A DNA stretch of 64,000 nucleotides. Origin: Myoxocephalus aenaeus. Taxonomy: Eukaryota > Chordata > Actinopteri > Perciformes > Cottidae. The notes beneath the pieces are model-generated. The model had not been told where the DNA came from. It searched no databases and saw only the letters and a list, made by a program, of their open reading frames with translations. A program made the position numbers and the translations under genes. Within the stretch, counting starts at the first letter, position 1. Every line of letters begins with the position of its first letter. Shown one piece after another: positions 23,040 to 34,211 of this stretch. The DNA is taken from positions 5,151,001-5,215,000 of the forward strand of contig JBAMJR010000053.1 in NCBI GenBank assembly GCA_038501785.1. Direction: 5' to 3'.

Positions 23040-23800
23040 CTTGGTGAAGAAAACATCCTCACATTGTCACACCGGGCGCACTTTTGGTGGGGAGAAAGGT
23101 CCCGTTACTGAGGGGAAGGTTACCGGTTCGCTCCCCGACAAACAACGCACGACTACCGCGGAAAAGCTTCCGCACACGCGGCGCCGAGCCACCGCTCCTG
23201 GAGGAAACGCCAGCACCGCGAGACGTTTGCATTTCGGGAAACAAACTTTTTTTTTCTTTCTCTTTTGAAAAAAATATTACTTTTTGTTTACATAGCAGGT
23301 GGCCCTGACGTCACACGGGGTCGCAGCACGCCCCAAAAATAACAACACACACCTCCGCGCGCAAGCAAGTGCCTCCCCCGGGGGGGTTTCTAGTCCCAAA
23401 TATACTTGCTTGCCGAGGATACTGCTTGATGTGTGTTTGAATCGTAACGGAAAAAAAACAAGCCGCGTCTTCCTCGCATTGCACGTCATTCAAACAGGAC
23501 TCGGTGTACTGCTTTTCCCTCTGTTGCATTAGTAATAACAGCGGCGTTGACGGGAGACAGCAGGAGAGAGTGTGTGTGTGTGTCTCCGACAGCGGTTGCC
23601 CAGCGGAGGAATATTCGAGCTTTTTATTTACTCTGCAGCTTGTTGTTCATATTCTCCGTGTTATGGTGAACTTGGACGGTCACGTGCGAAGATCTCTGCA
23701 AACATAGAGAACGGCGGCTTCTCACCTGGCGTGTCCCCTTTGACTTTTTTTTTTCTTTCTCCGCGAGGAAAATAAAAGGCTACCTGCCATTTCTTTTGTG
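23040..23800 (+). promoter_or_regulatory. foxp2: CpG-rich promoter region, inferred foxp2 upstream promoter
   Basis: CpG dinucleotides are dense from about 23,080 to 23,720 (GCGGCGCCGAG, CCGCGCGC), in contrast to the AT-rich flanks. A palindromic CRE, TGACGTCA, lies at 23,306-23,313. A forkhead-type site, TGTTTAC, lies 14 bp upstream at 23,285-23,291, and an E-box CACGTG at 23,681-23,686. No TATA box is evident. It lies 4 kb from ppp1r3a in divergent orientation, as the FOXP2 5' end does relative to PPP1R3A in human. Assignment to foxp2 is by synteny and the downstream splice donor. Confidence 0.6.
23530..23800 (+). other. foxp2: Candidate foxp2 first non-coding exon (5' end approximate)
   Basis: The CpG-rich block ends in a consensus splice donor, TTTTGTG|GTAAGTTTTT, with the GT at 23,801-23,802. 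The 5' boundary is a guess because transcription start cannot be read from sequence. A 14-codon upstream open reading frame, starting ATGGTGAACTTG at 23,663 and ending at 23,707, sits inside with G at -3 and +4. Human FOXP2 has small 5' non-coding exons upstream of its canonical exon 1, and this would be the counterpart of the first. Confidence 0.5.
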
Positions 23801-26800
23801 GTAAGTTTTTCTGCCCAAGAGCATGTTTTCTCTTTGCACTGTTTGACTTTTTTTTTCTTTTTTTTTCTGTGTTGAATTAGGAAGTGGACCGCCGGTCACA
23901 AGTTTGTGTTGTCCTCGCGCTTTGCAACTTGACTCGCGAAATTATTATTTACACGTTACGCGTGGACTTCCTGTGATTAGTTTTTTTTAATTACGAGCGG
24001 CTGTTAACATATTTCAGCCAGGCTTATTGTATCTAGTTCGCCCTTTTAATGCTGGACCTCCAGGCAGCACCGTCCAGGCTGTGCGTCCCTGAACGCTGCA
24101 CGGTCACTTTAGAAAACGCCGAGTTATCGTTTCCTGTCTGCATATTGTCTAAACCTTTTTAATTCAAGTTGTAAATGCGGCTGGCAAATTGTATTTGTAT
24201 TTACCATCAAGTGATGAAGGGCATATACAAAAAGAAAGAAAAAAAAAGTCTGTTCAGAAATGCTGAATTCTGTAATATTTGGCTATTGGTGACTGTTGTA
24301 TTTTTTATTTTATCTACCCATCTTGAACATGTCACATTATATCTGCATTAATGCCACTGACATCCATTTTAATATCTAGTTGGTGTTTGCTGGTTATTGC
24401 TACATTGCTAAAAACGAGTAAACAGTGAATTAATTATGTGTAATACAGCTTGCTATTCCTATATCATATACAACATCTATGTGTCATCTTTTCTTATTTA
24501 TTAAATAGTCAAGGATTACTGCAGTTTTGAAATTCCTTTAGTGTTGTATGCCATGGCATTTTCATCTGTGACACTGTGGCGTATAGTTAAAACATATTTT
24601 TTTCTCTTCAGTCACATACACAAAAAATGAAATGCATAAAGTATACACTGTAGTTGATTGTAATTATCAATGCTTTATCTGCATGATCAATACCTGTGGT
24701 TATCAGCAGTCAACACCTTACCGTGGTTGCTTGCTCCATTTTAATATTCCATTTTTTTTGTCCAGAAACAAACAGGGATGCTGGTAGAATATATCAGAAT
24801 TCATGATGATTGATCTAAAATTCTAACTTAATTAATCGAAGCAGTAAAAGCTCATAAAGAGTGTCTGCTGAGTCTCTCTATTTCACTCTCTGTGTCTTGC
24901 CACTGTTCTCTTGCAATCATTGTGGCCCAAAAATCAATTCTATTTTTTTTTGGGTAAAGAAAGGCTAACAAGGCAGTGAGGGCTGCTGAACTCTCCGGGC
25001 CTGTCCTCTGATCAGCTTTCACCCCTGGATTAGCTGGATCGACCCTCCTTGCTCCAGCCGCAGGGTGCACAGGTGTTCCCTCCTCAGTTATGCAGGTGTG
25101 GGCCAGTTCCCCCCTCACTCAGCAGCTCTCACTCTTCAAAGGCCGGGTGGCAATAAATGCCCCTCGTGAAATATGTCATACCCAGTGCACAATCAGCCTC
25201 TTTGTTGAAGAGCCCCCCTGTAATCATTTCTTAAAGCATGTTTAAAACAGTCCGTTCTCTCTTGTGTACGCACTGTCGGGGTGGTGTGTGCACTAAGTAA
25301 GGTCACTGGCATTGTGTAGAAAACAGGATGCATTCTTTCCCCAAGGCAGTGGGAGAGCTGGAGGGAGACTTGCCATTAGTCTCCCTCCAACACTGACCGT
25401 TGTTGGGAGCAGTGCACTTATTACCTCGACTCGCCCCACTCTGCGTCCGTCTTTTGATTGCTGCATTTATCATCGGGCAGTCGTGCCATTATGGTAATAG
25501 GAAAATGAATGTCCTCCACAGGATTAATGTGTATACCCTGTCATACGTTTCAATCATTTATCAATATTAAGATTCAGCTTTCAGCTCAATGAACACTGGT
25601 TGATGCATGATTTTTATCTTTTAGATATGGAAATTGTTGCTTTCACCTGAGCGGAAGCAGAAAATGCTTTGCAATTTTAATTCTTCCTTTTTAATTTCTG
25701 AGAGTCCTATGAAAGTGTGCACTGTGAATGCAGACTGCTCCAGCTGACAACACAGACTACATGCAAAATGGCGACTCAAGAATCATATTCCGAGCCCAGA
25801 AAAGGGGATTTTCTGCACAGATCCCATCCATTCTGTTTTGAGTCAGAGTACTTCTTAGGCAATGAAACATTTGCTCACTTTTGGATTAGCTTTTGAATTG
25901 CACCATCACCCATCCCCCAACACCTCTGTAATGAAACAGACTGCTCGCTCAGCCCTTGAGGTGTTGCTGCATTTTTGGGGAAAAAGGGTAAGAAAATCAA
26001 GGGAGTGGTGCACCGGCTTCACTCTTCTAAACATCTCACTGAGCCCATCCACGGTGAGTTTTCAGATGCCGCTAACTTGGCCCTGTTACTAAGCTTCAAG
26101 GCAATTAAATGGCAAATGTTCAGGTTTTTATCCCAGTTAACTTCATAGAAATGTTTCCATGACAACCTCCATGCAAGTTAAAGCAACCAGAAGTGACCAA
26201 GTCCTTTTTTTTCTTCTTTTTCTCCCCCCTCTCTCTCTCTCCTGCTTTGGTTTCCCCCGCCCCCCTCCCCCGTAAGAATGGAATTTGTGTTGACAGTTTT
26301 GGCCTTTTAATGGCACTTTTGTGCCGCGGCAAACGTATTTGTTTATGAGGATCATATACTGCGAGCTGTCGGCTTCGGAGAGATTGACTTCTTAAGATAA
26401 AAGAGTGTATTACATGCTTAAGAGGCCACCCTTTTGCACTGTAATTATCCACATCGCGGTAATGATGTTTTGTGTGCCACGGTTACTAAGAGTCTTGAGA
26501 CCGCTCAGACTTTTTTAGTTACGCTCCCTGGGTCACTTCTTAAGCCCGACGCGGCGGCGTTGTGAGGGAGAGACGTTGTGACTCTTTGGCTGCAGAAAGC
26601 CGTGCAGGGTGGGGTCAGGGGGTGAGGATTAGAAAAGGAGATTGCAGTTGCTGCCCACACAGGGGTGAGCAGAGCGCTATCCCAAGAAAGAGTCAACCAG
26701 TGACTTATTTCCTTCACACTGGCCATTTCTTTCATCTCAGATCATAATCACATGTAGAATTTGTTATGTTCATTTTTTTTTTTAGGGGTTTCACGTTTGC

Positions 26801-29800
26801 ACCGGCCAAGTTTGAAAAAAAAAAGAAAGAAAAGGCTTTACGGTTACGTATTTACTTAGAGCAAAACAATCAAGTGTCAAAACATCTTGCAAAGATTGTT
26901 TTTGCAAATATTAGATCTTGCGTCATCGTACCTCCCTCGGAGGATTGTAAAGCAACAAGAAAGTGTAGCTTTTGGCTGGTGTGTGTGACCTCGCGGTGTG
27001 TCAGACTCTGAAATGGAAAGCGACATGCATGTTAAGTTATAAAACAAACTTTTGGTCTGCTTACACAATATCCCTTCAAAGCTGTGGGAGATAATTTATG
27101 CCTTTTCATAAGGTTTAGAGTTCACCTCTTGGCACCGCCGTCTCGACGGTGACCTTGTAGTTTAACGGTCTCCTGTTGAGCTGACACTCCAAGCTGCCAT
27201 AAGCTTGGCCTGTAACGCTGACTGACTTGTCAGACTCTATATCCAATAAACTATTTACTCATTTAAATCGCAGCACACCAGCAGCAGCCACAGAGCTTGC
27301 CTGCTTTTTTTAAAATGTATTTTTCTTCCCTTGTTGAGTTTACAATCGCATGTTTACTCGCTGGTCAGTGTGGTGTGAAGGCATGGCGGCTTTTATTCAA
27401 GTCACGGTCAGATGAACAGTGTCCTGGTGTGAAGAAATGTGTTGGTTTTGGTGTCTTGCCCCCGAATTAAAGATAGAGGGGTCACTCATGGTAAAAGGCA
27501 AGGTCGCCGTTGCTCCGCCCGCATTCAGCCATCGGCCTGTCACTCGTAAACAGTCAGACCTCATGTGAGACAGCGCCGCGGGCTAAAAGTGGAGGCTAAG
27601 TCAACCATTGTTTAGAAAAGGCCTTCATCGAGACTTATCTGGCATCTTCTAGTCATAACAGAGTTTGATTATTAGTGGTGTGATAGATTCTGGTTGCTGC
27701 ACATTTGACAAAACACAAAAAAAGAACCCCTTCTATGGGTCAATCCCAACCGGATGAGTTTTTAATGTGTGCATGGTTATAATAGCTGAGCTTCAGCCAT
27801 AGACTGTTTTGTTACTGACCGGGATACAGATGCATCAATACTGAACTCTGCCTCACATCTCAGAGGACCTTTCCTCTTTACCCAGAGAGATGCAGAGAAG
27901 AAGATGAAGGAACAAAATGTTTATTTCAAACATGTTGTGAGAGGGGAAAAAAAACAACATTGTGTGTGTGTGTGGGGGTTTGTGACAGTAAGAGTTTTTG
28001 ACAGGCACATTAGGCTGCAGAAAGAGCATCCAGCTCGGGGCTGAGGGCATATGGTGCTGCCTTCTGCCGGCGTAGCTCTAGACCAAGTTACAACACTCGC
28101 GCAGGGTCACGACTGTCTCAGGTTTGTTCCTTTCTCTCTCACTCATCTAAACGAAAACAGGAGGAGAGAAAAAAAATAAAAATGGAAGTGGGGGGTTGGG
28201 TGGTGGCGGCAGTGTCGAGTGTGTTTGGCGGGCGAAGGGGTGTTGTACAGTAGCCGTGTCTCAGTAAAGGACAAAAGAAATGTTTCCAGTCGAGCCCTTT
28301 GGGCCAGGACATAATTTGGTCAAAATGGGGAGGAGAGACATTTGACATTTTCAGAGATGCATCACTGTGAGCTGGGGTTGTTTCACAGCAACACGATGTG
28401 TGATTCTGGCACGGCGAATATGGATTTGCATAGAACATAATAGCAGTTATCTGGTTACAGGCAAGTATAGTGTTGTGATTTTTATCTCCTCTCACCATCT
28501 GAACACCCAGCTTGCGCTCTTCGATGGCAACCCCGAATCCTGCTCCAAACAATTACCTCGTCTTCACCGCATTGGCTCTGTTGGGTTTTCTCCTCTGTAA
28601 TGTGGAGAGGATGGACTTAGATAATGTGTAGGATGACGCAGGGCTCTGGTCTGAAGACAGCGGATCGGTGGGAGGGTAATTACAGGCTACTGTGCGGCTC
28701 TCTGGATTTTCCCCGGATCACAGCTATAGGCCTCAAAGCTCAGCCTCCATTGCTACTCTGAGAACGAAATAAAATAGCTACAACATATGGAGGCAGCAAA
28801 ACAATGGTTTATTTTTATGATATTTGATGAGTGGTTTTTAATTTAGATTGTCACTTCTGGCAAGCAACAGGGCAGATGGTGCAGACTTGAGTGCCCATTA
28901 GAGCCTAAATACCTCCAGGCAGCTGTTGGTCATAAACTTTTTTTTTTTTAGTTTTTTCATGCATGCATGCTTTTTTTTCTCTTCCTTTTTCTTTGCATTT
29001 CTCTCTTTTAACATGGCTGGGGTCAAGAGGAGTCAAACCTGTTACAACACCTGTTTCTACATATGCAAATCTGTTGTTTTGTCATTTCATTAGGCAAGGC
29101 GAAAAGACAAGGGTCCCTTGTGGTTGCAAATGCGACTGGCACCGGGCCCAGTTGGCATGCTACACAGCAGAGAGAGATGCTTGAGGCCGGGTGAGGGGAG
29201 GGACGAGAAGTTGGGTTAGAGCGATTTAGCCGTTGGATGCCTTCACATTGCAGCTCAATCCGGATGCGTTCCTCACAAATTCCAGTCTCGGAAATTGAGG
29301 AGGCGGCCCATTAACTGTCTTTGTCTTCTCTGCAAAAGAGTAGCGGCAAAGTGAATGACGGAGGACATGCCCAGTAGCCAAAAAAACTGGCACACGCGTG
29401 TCTGGCACACGCAACACGCCCCCCTCTCCCCCCTTCCAGTGTCTCCCCCCCCACCCTCTCCTCCTCCTCCTCCTCCTCATCCCCTCATCATCTGGCACTC
29501 TCCCGCAGCGCTCGCCTCTTAACCACATGTGCCAGTGCCGGGCCTGCTCTTGCTCCGGGGCTAATTGTTCACTGGTAAACTGCATGCTTGTTGGTGGGGG
29601 TCTCCCCTTCATCCAGGCACACGGCTACAAAGCAGGGTGGCGGTGGCGGTGGGTGGGTGCAGATCACGATCTCTCCATGCAGTTTATTTTCGCTGTATAA
29701 GTCTGAAGATTGTCGGTTGTAATCCAGCCTGTGCTCTGAATGCAACAAATACACCATGAAATTAAAGGTTATTGCAGGAGCGTAATGCAAAAGCTCTGTT

Positions 29801-32698
29801 CGAGATTACCAAAGCTGTTTGCAGACCTGGGGAGGATGAGAAGGGGGAGTATGCTGCCGTTTCATGTTTATGACAGAATCTGCCTCTAAAGGGCTGGATT
29901 GGTTTTGCCATTTTAAAATGTTTTTACAGATATTTATTGATATTCTTTGATTTAGCCTGCAGTCCAGTTGTATAAAAATCCACACGGGCACTGCGTAATT
30001 AATTAATTTTGAAGGTTGCTTAAAGTTGAAATGACATTTTTGGTTGTTTTCCTTTCCAGTTGTCCTGTAAAACTGACCTGTGGCCGTGTCCAGTAATCCG
30101 TTACTTGTTCAAATCAAGTGCTATTGTAGTCTCTTTATGAGTGCCTTCCTCGGCCGAGACCAAAGAGTCAGATGGATGGATGGAAAGCCCATAGGACTCG
30201 TCCCGGCGCTGAGTTAATCTCATCTGATAACCGAGGCCTTCCTCCTCCTCCCTCTCCTGTCGCTCCTTTCTTTTCTCCGCCTCTCTATCTTCCTCCTCCC
30301 TCCTCTACTATGGCTTGGTGGGTCTGATTTGTGGTTCTGCTCCTCTCTCACCACACAGACGGCATTAAAGCCAGGCCCCACAAGCCCCCTCTGATATGGG
30401 AGAGTTCATTAGAGATGTGCCTTTGATGGGCAGCCTTTTCATGTGACTACCGGTTTTTCAAATACCTTGATGTAGAAGCTTAAGAAGGCATTGTGCAGTA
30501 AGCCCTCCTTTTGATGCGACTTATTTAGATCTGCATAGTAAATCAGGGGGGAGTAAATAACCAGCCAACAGATGGAAGCAAGGAGATAAGGCACCAGCGA
30601 ACAATCGCATTTGTATTTTGTTATGATGTTGACAGCAGCTAAAATTCACTAATCTAGAGCCACTGATCTGCATTTCAAAGAAATCTCATTTAGCAGCGGG
30701 GAGGATAAAGTTCCTCTCATTGTGTCTATTTTATTGCATTCTTCACTAATTTATCTGGCCACAGATTTAACGTGCAGGGCTTGGTGGTAGGAGCTGGCGT
30801 CCGCGCGTTGCATAGGGGGTCTTAAATACTGTGAAAGCGGTTACGTCTAGACTGTGAGCTGAGGGTAATTACACGTCTGACCATGAATAGAATGAGTTTG
30901 AAGACTCATCTTTCTTCGGGCGGGCCTGAATTGCTCGACTAACACTGATAAGGAGCATTTGGTCCCCACAGAAATATTGGCAGTGACTTTCCATAATGCC
31001 GCCCCTTCCTTTTCCAACACCAATGATGGTATTTACTTTTAAGATAAAGTTATTGTGTACAGTAATCTGACTTGTTAGCATAATGTCCTCTTTCATCGCA
31101 GGACCCTCCTTTTTCTGCAGTGTGGAAGTATTTGTGGTCCGGGTCTTAAATAGTTTATCTTGACTTAGTGCGCAAACGCTTTATGTAAATATCAGCCTAT
31201 AGCATTATTAGTCCTTCATGAATACTTGAATGCATTTGCCATATTTATAAGTTGATAGAATTTACCAGTGGTTTTGTATTTGGCATGAAGATATGTGTGG
31301 TATTTGTAAATCCCCACGAATTGGAGGTCATACAGACTAATAGCATTCCTAATGCTTTTCCAGTGAATAAAATATGACATCTGCACAGCCCAGAGGTGTT
31401 GTGATATTGAAGTCTACTCAGCAGCAAATCATTTTAAGTAAAGGGGCCTTAACTTGAAATAGAGTTCTCTATCTAAATCATATTTAAAACTGTTTTCTTT
31501 ACTTCGCGGTAAGGTTGACAGCTGTAGTCATCCCGAGCAGTCTTTTTGCGAAATTCCATTACATCCTATAGACCTTTTGTTCATCTTATTACTTTATGTA
31601 ACTATATGTTTGTAGATATGTAGACACAAAAGAATAATTAATCATATGATTGTCTATGATCCGAAACCTTTTCATGCCCGTTGGCCCACCCCCTACCTCA
31701 AACCCTTTCACCCCATTCTGAGTAAATGCTGCACAGCAATCTGTGCAACATTTTTTTTTTCCACAAACTCAAAACATTGAAAAATTATAGCAGTTGGCAT
31801 GTTTTGTTTTCAGCTGTGCTCGTTGAGCTGAGGGCTTTTTGTACAGTTCAGAGAGCACATTCCTTAGAATTCAGCAGTCGTTGGGTGCCTGTAGGGGTCA
31901 TTGGAATTCTGGGAAAATAAAGGGGAGAAGAAAAAAAAAAAAAGTCTCGTGAGAGGAACGTCTGGGCCGTTTTGTGCCCCGCACGCCCTCAGCAGCAGAA
32001 TTATGCCCTCACAACGTTCTTCAACGAGGGGAATTATTAATTATGTTTTGCCCAATGCTCTAAACTGCTCCATGTAGAGTATGTGCAGTAAAACTGTCCA
32101 AGGTAATCAGTAGCTGCAGTTGTGGTATTGTAAACTACTGCTGTAGATGTGGGATTAACAAACCAAAAAATCAAATCATCAATACTAATGTTCTCTAAAT
32201 GATACCGACGCCATAGCATGTGAACTTGATGCAGACGTCTGAATGGACCTACAGTACATGAGAAATCAATCGTGTCAGTTTAATAGTGTGATTTACTTGG
32301 CGTTGAGCGCTTGTGCCTTCCAGGCACTCCACCTTTTAACTTAAGAGAGTCAGAAGCGTGTGATGGTGGGTGGGTGGGGGGGGTTCCGTAGCTTTAACTG
32401 TTGTGTATCCTGCCTGTTTGTGCATGCACACACACACACTCACACACACACACACACACACTCTCACACACACACATAAGCTCTCATGCTTAACTGCAAA
32501 ATCCAGGTGCACTTTGTTGTTCCAAAGTTTATTGCTTTCTCCTTCAAGCCACACAGACAATAGTTATGCAAGACACAATCGAGCCCACACATGTCCACAG
32601 CAGCACTGAAACAACCGAGGAAACATTAAAAAAAAAGAATCAGTCTTTCATGAGTGGCTGTGGACTAATGGTATACTTTCTGTTTTGTCTTCTCTCAG
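23801..32698 (+). other. foxp2: Inferred foxp2 intron 1
   Basis: About 8.9 kb bounded by GTAAGT and a polypyrimidine-rich CTTCTCTCAG. It holds no open frame resembling a protein. It contains T-rich runs (26,770, 28,940), a GGGTTGGGTGGTGGCGG G-rich patch near 28,190-28,210, C/T-rich sequence at 29,418-29,482 and a CA array at 32,426-32,476. Long unique AT-rich stretches with TAATTA cores (for example 29,995-30,010) look like possible enhancers, but conservation cannot be assessed here. Confidence 0.5.
32426..32476. repeat. Interrupted (CA)n microsatellite
   Basis: CA array broken by two CT-containing interruptions. Confidence 0.9.
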
Positions 32699-32765
32699 AT
32701 AGCCGACATCGCTGGACTTCTTCTGCTCCTGTGACGGACCACAACAGCAAGTTCTCTCCCTCAGG
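32699..32765 (+). other. foxp2: Candidate foxp2 non-coding exon (67 nt)
   Basis: The segment is flanked by a strong acceptor (CTGTTTTGTCTTCTCTCAG|) and a consensus donor (CTCAGG|GTGAGTAC). It starts ATAGCCGACATCGC. It has no FOXP2 protein similarity, so if real it is 5' UTR. Its position, 625 bp before a second exon-like segment of similar size, supports a pair of small leader exons. Confidence 0.5.
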
Positions 32766-33390
32766 GTGAGTACTTGAACACGGCCCCTTCATGTCCGTCT
32801 GTCAAAGAGTCCTTAACCTTGAGAAAGATTAGACAAGCTTTTCAAGGATCAGTGTTAAAATGAACAGTTAACTACTGTGAATGCTCAAGATCATTCTACT
32901 TTCCAGAGTATAACACTTCGAAGGCACGTCTTTCTTCTGTTTGAATAAAACGATAAACTCATTTAGCTTTCTTCTTTTCATCAAGACCCCAACTGTGTCT
33001 TTGGATGTGGTTTTATAGTACTGTTAGCCAATAGTGATTGTATTGGCTAGTAGAGGTCAGGGGGGGCCCGTTCCCACCTCAAATGTTACAAATCTTCATC
33101 TTGTTCACCTTGATAGAATTCCCCCTCCACTGGGCAACCTTTCAGTTGTGCCTGTTTGGTTTTCACACCCCAAGGATTTTCAATCTACTCTAGCTTAGAA
33201 GTTATGATATGCATTATGGCCGGCAAATGTGGGCAAGCTTGGATTTACTTTGTTGATGTCTTGATTGAGATTTGTAGCCGAACAGAACAGAATGAAGTGA
33301 ACTCGGCTGGTTCTACAGAAACTAGAAGGCAGGGATAACACGATATGCTCATGTTTTCACTCCAAATATCTATTTGTTTATTTCTTTTAG
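32766..33390 (+). other. foxp2: Inferred foxp2 intron 2 (625 bp)
   Basis: Short intron between the two candidate leader exons, from GTGAGT to TTCTTTTAG. Nothing else recognised. Confidence 0.45.
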
Positions 33391-33456
33391 GATGAAATAT
33401 GCACACTCTGTGCCCGTAGAAAAAAGCAGACGTCACACACCCTAAAGTCCAAAGTG
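33391..33456 (+). other. foxp2: Candidate foxp2 non-coding exon (66 nt)
   Basis: The acceptor TTTGTTTATTTCTTTTAG| precedes GATGAAATATGC, and the donor is CCAAAGTG|GTAAGTG. Both sites are near-consensus. The segment contains an ATG at its second base (ATGAAATATGC), which would open an upstream reading frame. There is no similarity to FOXP2 protein. Confidence 0.5.
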
Positions 33457-34042
33457 GTAAGTGAAAGCCGTTTTCCTTGTCTTTGCATGCCTGGTGTTGT
33501 GTTTTCCCCCCCAGATAAATGTGTCCACTGTAAAGAGCCTCATCAGTCATAACGGTTGCTGAGGTTGGGCTTAAGTAAACCAATCCTGGGTGCTGAAATG
33601 ACAAAACGGCAGAGCCAGATGTGAGAAAGATGTACCTGTTTGTACATGGACTTAACTTCACTCCGTTTACTTAAATGCCATCATTTAAACAAGTAGGCGT
33701 ACATTTCCGGCAGTAACTTCTCAAGGACAGCGTTGTTTTAGCTTAACATCGAATAATAAACATGCAAGAGTGAAAATATGTTGGTGACATCAAATATGAT
33801 CTGTTAAACAGTTAAGATCGAGTAAATCCGACTCTCTCATTGATCCTGCATCTCTGCAGTTCTGCCAAACTAGGACATGATCAAAGGTGGCTCCCTTTTC
33901 CGAGCTAATGATACAAGGTGGTGTTTGGTCCACAAATGAGGGCGAGGAATCTTAAGTTCACGTAATGGGAATCGCCAATTATATCTCCATCATGTGGCCA
34001 CTCTATTGATTTAGATCTCTCATAAACACTCATGTATCCATG

Positions 34043-34043
<1 letters not shown>

Positions 34044-34119
<76 letters not shown>
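34044..34119. repeat. (CA)38 microsatellite
   Basis: Seventy-six nt of uninterrupted CA. It is followed 45 bp later by a complementary GT array. Confidence 0.97.
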
Positions 34120-34121
<2 letters not shown>

Positions 34122-34161
34122 TAAAAGTGTTATCGTGTCTCTTCTCACCGTCACTACATGG

Positions 34162-34164
<3 letters not shown>

Positions 34165-34210
<46 letters not shown>
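34165..34210. repeat. (TG)18(AG)5 microsatellite
   Basis: Thirty-six nt of TG followed by ten nt of AG. The TG part is complementary to the CA array at 34,044-34,119. Confidence 0.97.
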
Positions 34211-34211
<1 letters not shown>

